DNA of 64,000 nucleotides from JAXLQL01 sp046331625 (GTDB lineage Bacteria; Acidobacteriota; Terriglobia; Bryobacterales; Bryobacteraceae). The translations under genes were made by a program, and so were the position numbers. This document shows, one piece after another, positions 1 to 8,735 of the stretch. Below the pieces are notes generated by a model, which worked only from the letters and a program-made list of their open reading frames with translations, did no database searches and was not told where the DNA came from. Each line of letters opens with the position of its first letter. Position 1 is the first letter of the stretch. The DNA lies in NCBI GenBank assembly GCA_046331625.1, contig JAXLQL010000001.1, forward strand, positions 434,001-498,000, read 5' to 3'.

Positions 1-643
1 GGTCCGTGCGGGCGACATCGCCACGGTTGTCATCGAAGATCGCGAGTACTCCTACACCGTGGTTGCCGACGACACGCTCGAGAGCGTTCGGGACAAGCTG
101 ATCAATGTAATCAATCAGGATCCTCGCGTGGTTGCGTATCCCGCCGCCGCCTTCACTCGTATCCGCCTCCGTGCGCGCGAAAAAGGACCCGCCGGGAACG
201 GCCTCGTCTACTCCGCCAAGAGTCGCGATGGCGACCAAGTCATCATGACGGCCACCACTCCGGCGCTTTGCTGCGCCAACGAGGGCCTCGTCACCAAAGA
301 CAATCCCGCACTGCCAGGCGAGACGATCATCGTCAATGCCACCGGACTCGGGCTGCTCAAGAACGAGGATGCACGGGCGGGCCAACGGACTGGCGAAGCC
401 TACGACGGCCCCGCCATCAACGATCCGCGCGAGTTCGTCTCTTCGCTCGCCGGCGGCAAGACGGCCAACGTGCTCAACGCGAGCCTCAAGCCCGGCACGG
501 TGGGCATCTTCGAAGTGGTGCTCGAGTTGAACTCCGACATCCCCACTGACGAAGCTACGCAGTTGACCATCGCGCAAGACGTCTTCGTCAGCAACATCAT
601 CACGTTCCCGGTCAAGAACCCGGCGCCCACGACAACTCCGTAG
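1..643 (+). CDS. Secreted/extracellular protein, C-terminal part (TIGR03437-like domain)
   Basis: The reading frame is open to the left edge, so the N-terminus lies outside the window. The GTG at 59 is only an internal codon. About 214 residues are visible. The first part (GDIATVVIEDREYSYTV, then a short LESVRDKL helix) resembles small repeat domains in acidobacterial surface proteins. The stretch NPALPGETIIVNATGLG matches the signature of TIGR03437, a C-terminal domain of large secreted proteins in Solibacter relatives, and it is followed by further beta-rich sequence. The tail is Pro/Thr-rich. The function is unknown; a surface or extracellular protein is an inference. Confidence 0.6.
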   Translation, partial: VRAGDIATVVIEDREYSYTVVADDTLESVRDKLINVINQDPRVVAYPAAAFTRIRLRAREKGPAGNGLVYSAKSRDGDQVIMTATTPALCCANEGLVTKDNPALPGETIIVNATGLGLLKNEDARAGQRTGEAYDGPAINDPREFVSSLAGGKTANVLNASLKPGTVGIFEVVLELNSDIPTDEATQLTIAQDVFVSNIITFPVKNPAPTTTP

Positions 644-670
644 CCGGAGTCCATCGTTCCACGCGTTCGC

Positions 671-699
671 TTCGAGCAGGCCCACCTGCTTGATACAAT
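671..699 (+). promoter_or_regulatory. Candidate promoter and operator dyad for acetyl-CoA synthetase
   Basis: A -35-like TTCGAG (671-676) is spaced 17 bases from a -10-like TACAAT (694-699). A perfect 6-base inverted repeat with a 4-base centre (AGCAGG CCCA CCTGCT, 675-690) fills the spacer, where a bound regulator would block RNA polymerase. The predicted transcript would start about 10 bases before the ATG at 716, and no Shine-Dalgarno sequence is visible. The -35 match is weak. Confidence 0.4.
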
Positions 700-715
700 C
701 TTCTCTTCACCAACC

Positions 716-2647
<1,932 letters not shown>

Positions 2648-2653
2648 GCGGCG

Positions 2654-3088
2654 CTACGGACGAGCGGGATCGAGGTAGAGCTTCACGCGATCGGTAGTCC
2701 AGGTGGCGATCCCGCAGCCGAAGAAGTCGCTATCCTCGGTCCAAATGGGGGCGCGAAGTCGCAAAGCCACCGCCACCACGGGCCAATCTTTCTTGTCGCG
2801 CTTGGCGATGCGCGCGTGGGCCTCGCGTTCAAAATTCGTGTAGTCTGTCGGCTCAACGATCTGGACGAGACCCAGGACTCGGTCCAAAGCATTGAGTGCG
2901 GCGTCCGAACGCACTCCCCTATCGGCCAGAATCAGAGGCACGTGGTACCTTGCCTCCTCCACGCAAAATGCGGGCGAGCAAAACAGGATCGACTCCGAAT
3001 AGCCATCCAGCAGTTGTACTACCCGATGACCCAGCGAACCACGAATCAGGATGTTGGCATCGAGTACCAGCCGCTTTTTGGCGTTCAC
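2654..3088 (-). CDS. PIN-domain RNase toxin (VapC-like)
   Basis: A 144-residue PIN-domain protein, predicted to be a Mg-dependent ribonuclease toxin. The acidic residues expected of the active site are visible: D10 (LVLDANI), E44/E45, D101 (KKDWPVVAVAL) and D119/D121 (WTEDSDF). It starts with GTG at 3088, overlapping the stop of the upstream antitoxin gene in a GTGA junction, which implies translational coupling. Its partner is the Phd-like protein at 3085-3348. The target RNA cannot be read from the sequence. Confidence 0.85.
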   Translation of the reverse strand: MNAKKRLVLDANILIRGSLGHRVVQLLDGYSESILFCSPAFCVEEARYHVPLILADRGVRSDAALNALDRVLGLVQIVEPTDYTNFEREAHARIAKRDKKDWPVVAVALRLRAPIWTEDSDFFGCGIATWTTDRVKLYLDPARP

Positions 3089-3348
3089 TTCCGCTGCTCA
3101 CGCCGCCGCTTGTTGAACTCTTGAATCACCTCGTCCTCGGTCATGCCGATGCTCGCGAGGATGCTCTCCATCCGGTTCACGGCTTCAAGCAGCGCCTCCC
3201 GATCTGCTTCCGTGCGCTTGCGCCGCACCGGAATGTAGTAGCCCACCGTGTCTCCGTGCCGCGTGACGGCGACCGGCTCTTCACTCTCGAGAAGATAGGT
3301 AGCGAGCTTCTCGCGGAACTCGCGAATGCCGACCCGGTTGGTTTCCAT
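3085..3348 (-). CDS. Phd/YefM-like antitoxin of the PIN toxin
   Basis: An 87-residue antitoxin. The N-terminus (VGIREFREKLATYLLESEEP, then VAVTRHGDTVGYYIPV) has the Phd/YefM DNA-binding fold pattern, followed by a charged helical tail ending RRREQRK, which would wrap the toxin. I place the start at the ATG at 3348 because AGGAG lies 9 bases upstream; an upstream in-frame start at 3399 would add 17 unlikely residues. A perfect 16-base palindrome sits just before the ribosome-binding site and is a good candidate autoregulatory operator. Confidence 0.8.
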   Translation of the reverse strand: METNRVGIREFREKLATYLLESEEPVAVTRHGDTVGYYIPVRRKRTEADREALLEAVNRMESILASIGMTEDEVIQEFNKRRREQRK

Positions 3349-3358
3349 GGATGAGTAC

Positions 3359-3374
3359 TCCTGTGTACACAGGA
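3359..3374. promoter_or_regulatory. Perfect 16-bp palindrome, candidate antitoxin operator
   Basis: TCCTGTGTACACAGGA is its own reverse complement. It lies directly upstream of the antitoxin start at 3348 and its right arm, read on the minus strand, supplies the AGGA of the ribosome-binding site. Type II antitoxins bind such palindromes to repress their own operon. On the opposite strand it lies about 50 bases before the zinc-finger gene at 3423, so it could serve both directions. Confidence 0.6.
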
Positions 3375-3422
3375 TATCACAAGCACTTGCCAAATCCACC
3401 CACCATACGTCATGATTGCCTC

Positions 3423-3656
3423 ATGGCGAAGCAAAGGGCGATGAAGTGCCCGTCCTGTGGAGGAGCGCGCTTGAAGCGCGACACGCGAAGCATCGAGTAC
3501 ACGTACAAGGGCGCAACCACAATGTTCCCCGCCGTCCGTGGCGAGTTCTGTTCGTCCTGCGGCGAGATCGTGCTTGCACCGGACGAGTCCGAGCGCGTCA
3601 GCGCGGCGATGCTCGAATTCAACAAGTTGGTCAGCACCTCCAGCGCTCAAGCGTGA
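3423..3656 (+). CDS. YgiT-type zinc-finger protein (MqsA N-terminal domain only)
   Basis: A 77-residue protein with two CxxC pairs (C9/C12 and C43/C46) arranged as in the zinc-binding N-terminal domain of MqsA/YgiT antitoxins. The sequence stops after the linker helix (SERVSAAMLEFNKLV) and lacks the Xre-type helix-turn-helix domain of full MqsA. No MqsR-type toxin precedes it, as would be usual. I use the ATG at 3423 because the frame upstream overlaps the palindrome and has no domain signal. It may be an orphan antitoxin fragment or a small zinc protein. Confidence 0.7.
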   Translation: MAKQRAMKCPSCGGARLKRDTRSIEYTYKGATTMFPAVRGEFCSSCGEIVLAPDESERVSAAMLEFNKLVSTSSAQA

Positions 3657-3721
3657 TCCAGCCTACGCCTTGAGCGTTGGCCCATCATGTATCGACAATT
3701 TATGAAGGTCAACCGTAACCT

Positions 3722-4000
3722 ATGGATATGGCGTCCCTGTCATCGCTGAACATCTCCCTTCCCCAGAACATGAAGGACTACGTCGAGCACCAAGTGGAGA
3801 CCAGCGGCTTCTCCACGCCCAGCGAGTACATTCGCGCCTTGATCCGCGAAGACCAAAAGCGCCAAGCCGAGGAGCAACTCGAAGCCATGCTGCTCGAGGG
3901 CTTGAACTCTGGCGAAGCGATCGAAATTACCCCGGAATACTGGGAACGTAAGCGACAGCGCCTGATTGAGCGCCACAGACAGAAAACAGGACTCGCGTGA
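3722..4000 (+). CDS. parD: ParD-family antitoxin (CopG/RHH)
   Basis: A 92-residue protein. The N-terminal ribbon-helix-helix region (LNISLPQNMKDYVEHQVETS, then FSTPSEYIRALIREDQKR) is typical of ParD antitoxins that bind their own promoter as dimers. The acidic and amphipathic C-terminal half would bind the ParE toxin. ATG codons at 3722 and 3728 are both possible starts. It overlaps the following toxin gene by about 35 bases. Confidence 0.85.
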   Translation: MDMASLSSLNISLPQNMKDYVEHQVETSGFSTPSEYIRALIREDQKRQAEEQLEAMLLEGLNSGEAIEITPEYWERKRQRLIERHRQKTGLA

Positions 4001-4319
4001 GCTTTGGCTACGCCTCAAGCCAAGCGCCGATCGCGACATTGACGAAATCGCTGACTATCTCGCCGATGAAGCCGGGCTCGAAACAGGCCTCCGATTCATT
4101 GAAGAAGCCTACCAGGCATTCGGATTGCTGGCCGACAATCCTGGGGTTGGGTGGCCCTGCAAGAGCGACAACAACGCGCTCAGAACCGCGCGGATGTTCC
4201 GAGTCAGCTCCCGATTCGAAAGCTACCTCGTCTTGTACCGGGGACACGAAGGCGGAATCGAGATCCTGCGCGTGGTTCATGGATCGCGCGATCTCCCCGC
4301 CCTCTTTGTTGATGACTGA
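3966..4319 (+). CDS. parE: ParE/RelE-family toxin
   Basis: About 117 residues with the RelE/ParE fold pattern: LRLKPSADRDIDEIADYLAD, a helical middle, then RMFRVSSRFESYLVLYR and IEILRVVHGSRDLPALF. ParE toxins usually poison DNA gyrase; RelE types cut mRNA on the ribosome, and the sequence does not decide between them. No ATG exists in a suitable place in this frame. The only plausible start is the TTG at 3966 inside the antitoxin gene, so translational coupling is likely. Confidence 0.8.
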   Translation: MSATDRKQDSRELWLRLKPSADRDIDEIADYLADEAGLETGLRFIEEAYQAFGLLADNPGVGWPCKSDNNALRTARMFRVSSRFESYLVLYRGHEGGIEILRVVHGSRDLPALFVDD

Positions 4320-4365
4320 CCGCGATCGCAGCGCCCACCCTCATCCCGTCTGACATAATCTGAGA

Positions 4366-7300
4366 GTGCATCGCGCCGCTCTCCTTGCGTTCGCCCTCTC
4401 TACATCCTTCGCCGCCGAACTAACCGGACCCGAAATCGAGGCCAAGTTCACCCAGTCCGTAAAGCCCTTTCTCGCCTCCTACTGCATCGGCTGCCACAGC
4501 GGAACCGCCCCTGCCGCTCAGTTCGACCTCAAGCAGTACTCCGCCATATCCGACGCGGTACGCGACCACTCCCGCTGGGCTCTGCTAGCCGAAAAGATGA
4601 CCGCCGGCGAGATGCCGCCCAAAGGCATGAAGCAGCCTTCGCCCGAGGACCGCCGCCAGATCGTCGAGTGGGTCGAGGCGATGCTCCATGCCGAAGCCCG
4701 CAAGAACTCGGGCGACCCCGGCATCGTCCTCGCCCGCCGCTTGAGCAACGCCGAGTACGACTACTCGATCCGCGACCTCACCGGCGTCGACATCCGCCCC
4801 GCCAAGGAATTCCCCGTCGATCCCGCCAACACCGCCGGCTTCGACAACTCCGGCGAGTCGCTCTCGATGTCGCCGTCGCTCATCAACAAGTACCTGCAGG
4901 CCGCACGCCAAGTCTCGACCCATCTCGCGCTCGAACCGAACGGATTCACCTTCGCCCCCCACCCCGTGCTCGCCGAGTCTGACCGCGAGAAGTACACCAT
5001 CACGCGCATCGTCGAATTCTACGACCGCCAACCGACTGACTACGCCGACTACTTCACGGCCGCCTGGAAATACAAGCATCGCGCCGCACTCGAGAAGCCC
5101 GATGCCACGCTCGAATCCACTGCCCGCGATGCCAAGGTCAGCCCCAAGTACCTGCCTCTCGTTTGGAGCATCCTCGAAGAAGCCAAGGAAGACGTTGGAC
5201 CAGTTGCCCGCCTCCAAACCATGTGGCGCATGCTGCCCACGCCCGCCGATCACCAACAGGAACTCGTGCGCGAAGCCTGCGTCAAGATGCGTGACTACGT
5301 GGTGAAGGTCCGCAAGCTCACCGCGCGGCAGTTCCGCAGTCCCAAGGTCGCCGGGCTCGCCGGAACCTCGCAACCGCTCATGAATTGGAAGTTGCGCGCC
5401 TACGCTTCCCATCGCCGCGACTTCGATCGCGAGGCGCTCCAGGTTGAAGGCGAAAAGGTGAAGGATCTGCCCGTCATGCCGCGGATGACCGGCGTCCCCA
5501 CCGAAGACGAAGTGGGCGTCCGCAACGAAGTGCTCGCCATGAAAGCCCGCTTCGGTGACCCCGATCTGCTCATCCCCGCCGGCCAGCGCGCGCGCTACGA
5601 AGCCTCGTTCACGCGATTCTCCGGCGTGTTCCCCGACTCGTTCTACATTCGCGAACGCGGCCGATTCTATCCGGATGACTCCGAAGACAAGGGTCGCCTG
5701 CTCAGCGCTGGATTCCACAACGTGATGGGCTACTTCCGCGATGACCAGCCGCTGATGGAATTGATCCTCGATGAGAAGGGCCAGAAGGAACTCGACAACC
5801 TCTGGCTCGAGTTCGACACCATCGCCGACCAGACCACGCGCACCTACGTCCAGTTCTTCTTTAATCAAAGCGGCGAGATCGATGGGCGTGGACGCGAATC
5901 CGGCAGCTTCCGTCCCGGCGACACCGCGGTCACATCGGAGAAAGTCATCTTCGGGATTCGCGAGACCTACCTCGCCAAAGCGCAAACCGATGGCGACGAA
6001 CTCGCGCGCGAGGCAATCCGCGAGCACTTCCAGCGCGTGAACGATCGCCTTCGACTCGTGGAGAAAACTCGCCTCGACGCCGAGCCCTCGCATCTCGAAG
6101 CCCTGCTCCGATTCGCCTCCCGCGCCTATCGCCGCCCCCTTTCGCAGAAGGAACGCGACGACCTGCTCGCCTACTACCGCTCTCTTCGAGACAAGAGCGC
6201 ACTCTCGCACGAAGACGCCATGCGCGACATGATCGTGCTGGTGCTCATGTCGCCCGATTTCTGCTACCGCATCGATCTGGCCGACACGCCCCAGAAGGCC
6301 GCGCCACCCGCCGTTTCCCAACGCAAGGGCAAGCCGGCCGTGCGCACCGTCGCGGCGAAGGCACCGGTCGAGAAGGCTCGACCACTCTCCGGCCAAGCGC
6401 TCGCCAGCCGCCTCAGCTATTTCCTCTGGGCCAGCATCCCTGACGAGGAGTTGCTCGCGCACACCGAAGACCTGCACAAGCCCGAGGTGCTCACCGCTCA
6501 AGTGCGCCGCATGCTGAAGGACCCGCGGTCACGCGCACTCGCCGTCGAGTTCGCCGGAAACTGGCTCGGCTTCCGCCACTTCGAAGATCACAACAGCGTC
6601 GACCGTACGCGCTTCCCCGAGTTCACCAACGAGCTTCGCCAAGCGATGTTCGAAGAGCCGGTCCGGTTCATTGACGACCTGATCCGCAAGGATCAGTCGA
6701 TGCTCGAGGTCCTCTACGGCAAGCACACCTTCGTGAACCGCGTGCTCGCCCAGCACTACGGGATGGAGAACATCCGGATCCGCGGCAAGGAATGGCGCCG
6801 CGTCGAAGACGCCACACGCTACGGCCGCGGCGGCGTTCTCCCTATGGCGGCGTTCCTCGTGAAGAACTCGCCCGGGCTCCGGACCAGTCCCGTCAAGCGC
6901 GGATTCTGGGTGGCCAAGACCGTGCTCGGCGAATCGATCCCGCCCCCGCCGCCCTCCGTGCCCGAACTGCCGAACGACGAATCGAAGATGAATCTTCCCC
7001 TACGGCAGATGCTCGCCAAGCATCGCGATCATCCCGCCTGCGCCGGATGCCATCAGCGCTTCGACGGGTTCGGACTCTCGTTCGAAGGCTACGGTCCCGT
7101 CGGCGAGAAGCGCAGCAACGACCTCGCCGGCCGCCCCGTCGACATCCAAGCTGAGTTCCCGGGCGGCGGCCAAGGCAAGGGCCTCGAAGGGCTGGTCGAT
7201 TACATCCGCGGCAAGCGCGAAAAAGACTACGTCAACAATATCGCCCGCAAACTGCTCGTCTTTGCACTGGGGCGCGGATCGCAATTGTCCGATGAACCAC

Positions 7301-7422
7301 TCGTGGAACGGATGAAGGCCGCGTTCATCGCCTCGGGACACAAGTTCTCGACATTGATAGAATCGGTAGTCGTCAGCCCGCAGTTCCAAAACCAACGCAA
7401 CCCAGACTACAAGGGGGATTAG
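4366..7422 (+). CDS. DUF1592-type secreted cytochrome-like protein (PSCyt/PSD family)
   Basis: A 1018-residue exported protein. A signal peptide covers about residues 1-17. A heme-binding C40-x-x-C43-H44 motif (CIGCH) opens the PSCyt1-like domain. The DUF1587, DUF1595, DUF1592, DUF1588 and DUF1585 series follows, with a second CAGCH motif near residue 892 in the DUF1588 region (QRFDGFGLSFEGYGP). Such proteins occur in Planctomycetes and Acidobacteriota, next to DUF1552 proteins, and are thought to be periplasmic redox or carbohydrate-linked enzymes; the reaction is unknown. The start is the GTG at 4366. The next gene starts at its stop codon. Confidence 0.85.
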   Translation: MHRAALLAFALSTSFAAELTGPEIEAKFTQSVKPFLASYCIGCHSGTAPAAQFDLKQYSAISDAVRDHSRWALLAEKMTAGEMPPKGMKQPSPEDRRQIVEWVEAMLHAEARKNSGDPGIVLARRLSNAEYDYSIRDLTGVDIRPAKEFPVDPANTAGFDNSGESLSMSPSLINKYLQAARQVSTHLALEPNGFTFAPHPVLAESDREKYTITRIVEFYDRQPTDYADYFTAAWKYKHRAALEKPDATLESTARDAKVSPKYLPLVWSILEEAKEDVGPVARLQTMWRMLPTPADHQQELVREACVKMRDYVVKVRKLTARQFRSPKVAGLAGTSQPLMNWKLRAYASHRRDFDREALQVEGEKVKDLPVMPRMTGVPTEDEVGVRNEVLAMKARFGDPDLLIPAGQRARYEASFTRFSGVFPDSFYIRERGRFYPDDSEDKGRLLSAGFHNVMGYFRDDQPLMELILDEKGQKELDNLWLEFDTIADQTTRTYVQFFFNQSGEIDGRGRESGSFRPGDTAVTSEKVIFGIRETYLAKAQTDGDELAREAIREHFQRVNDRLRLVEKTRLDAEPSHLEALLRFASRAYRRPLSQKERDDLLAYYRSLRDKSALSHEDAMRDMIVLVLMSPDFCYRIDLADTPQKAAPPAVSQRKGKPAVRTVAAKAPVEKARPLSGQALASRLSYFLWASIPDEELLAHTEDLHKPEVLTAQVRRMLKDPRSRALAVEFAGNWLGFRHFEDHNSVDRTRFPEFTNELRQAMFEEPVRFIDDLIRKDQSMLEVLYGKHTFVNRVLAQHYGMENIRIRGKEWRRVEDATRYGRGGVLPMAAFLVKNSPGLRTSPVKRGFWVAKTVLGESIPPPPPSVPELPNDESKMNLPLRQMLAKHRDHPACAGCHQRFDGFGLSFEGYGPVGEKRSNDLAGRPVDIQAEFPGGGQGKGLEGLVDYIRGKREKDYVNNIARKLLVFALGRGSQLSDEPLVERMKAAFIASGHKFSTLIESVVVSPQFQNQRNPDYKGD

Positions 7423-7424
7423 TG

Positions 7425-8732
7425 ATGCTCATTCGTAAGCCTGCCAAACCGATCTCGCGGCGCGCCGTATTGCGCGGGGCCGGAGCGGTGGTCGCGCTGC
7501 CGTGGCTCGAGTCGCTCAACGGCGCGGCAACTCCGCCCAAGCGCTTCGCTGTGATGTTCATGGGCAACGGCGTGAATGAGGATCGCTGGTGGTCAAAGGG
7601 CAATGGCGACGCCATGCAGTTGAGCTCCACGCTCGAAGTGCTCGAGCCCATCAAGAAGAAGGTCAACATTATCGAAGGCCTCTACGTGAAGCCGCTCACG
7701 GGCCAAGGTATCCATCCGGCACAGACCGGGAGCCTCCTTTCGGGCGCCACCATCCAACGCGGTCCGATTCTCCGCTCCGGCAAGACCATTGACCAGATCA
7801 TCGCCGATCACATCGGGCAAGACACCGCGCAACCGAGCATGGTCCTCGCCTGCGAACAGCCGCTCACGGGCTATCACGAGACGAACTTCTCGATGGCCTA
7901 CAGCTCGCACATCTCCTGGGAAAGCGACGAGTCTCCGGTCCCCACCGAGGTCTACCCTTCCCTCGCCTTCGACAACCTGTTCGAGAACCGCGGCCTGCTG
8001 CGCAACGCCAGCATCCTTGATCGCGTTCGTGACCGCGCCGCCACGCTCAGCGCCAAGGTCAGCGCCACCGACAAAGCCAAGATCGACGAGTACCTCTCGT
8101 CGGTGCGCGAAGTGGAGAAGCGCGTGGAGCGCCTGCGCGTCGACAAGCACAAGGCCGACGAAGAGGCCAAGGGCAAGAATCGCCCCGCCATCGCCATGGA
8201 GCGCCCGGCGAACGGCCTTCCCGAAGACCTGCGGGAGCATGCGAAGCTCATGTGCGACATCATCGCCATCGGCTTCCAGACCGATCGCACGCGCGTCGCC
8301 TCCATCATCTTGGTGAACGATCTCTCGGCGCTGATCTACCCGTTCCTCAACGTGCGCGAAGGCCACCACTACGCCTCGCATGACAACCTCTCGAACAACT
8401 ACGAGAAGATCACCAAGTTCCATTTGAGCCAGTTGACCTATCTCGCCTCCAAGCTCGATGCCATGCCCGAAGGCAACGGTTCCGTGCTCGACAACTCGTG
8501 CCTGATGTTCGTTTCGAACCTCTGGGCCGGCCGCAAGCACGACAACACGCGCCTGCCGCTGGTGCTCGCCGGCGGGCTCGGCGGCACGCTCGAAACCGGA
8601 CGCACGCTCGACTATCTCACGGCCGGCGACGACAATCGCAAGCTCTGCAGCCTCTACCTCTCGATCATGGATCGTATGGGGATCAAGCTTCCCAAGTTCG
8701 GCAACGCCGACACGCGCCTCGAACGGCTCTGA
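7425..8732 (+). CDS. DUF1552 family secreted protein
   Basis: About 435 residues with a Tat-like leader (SRRAVLRGAGAVVALPWLE, residues 10-28), so likely exported folded. The DUF1552 body includes NGVNEDRWW, the EGHHYASHDN histidine motif and a Trp/His-containing C-terminal part. The family nearly always sits beside a DUF1592 protein, as here. I choose the ATG at 7425 because AAGGGGGA is 7 bases upstream; the GTG at 7422 overlaps the previous stop. The biochemical role is unknown. The next gene begins 3 bases after its stop. Confidence 0.85.
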   Translation: MLIRKPAKPISRRAVLRGAGAVVALPWLESLNGAATPPKRFAVMFMGNGVNEDRWWSKGNGDAMQLSSTLEVLEPIKKKVNIIEGLYVKPLTGQGIHPAQTGSLLSGATIQRGPILRSGKTIDQIIADHIGQDTAQPSMVLACEQPLTGYHETNFSMAYSSHISWESDESPVPTEVYPSLAFDNLFENRGLLRNASILDRVRDRAATLSAKVSATDKAKIDEYLSSVREVEKRVERLRVDKHKADEEAKGKNRPAIAMERPANGLPEDLREHAKLMCDIIAIGFQTDRTRVASIILVNDLSALIYPFLNVREGHHYASHDNLSNNYEKITKFHLSQLTYLASKLDAMPEGNGSVLDNSCLMFVSNLWAGRKHDNTRLPLVLAGGLGGTLETGRTLDYLTAGDDNRKLCSLYLSIMDRMGIKLPKFGNADTRLERL

Positions 8733-8735
8733 TCC

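Noticed and set aside
4585..6501. Long minus-strand open frame (638 codons) opposite the DUF1592 gene
   Set aside because: It lies wholly opposite a well-supported gene. Long antisense frames are common in GC-rich DNA, and the translation shows no domain.
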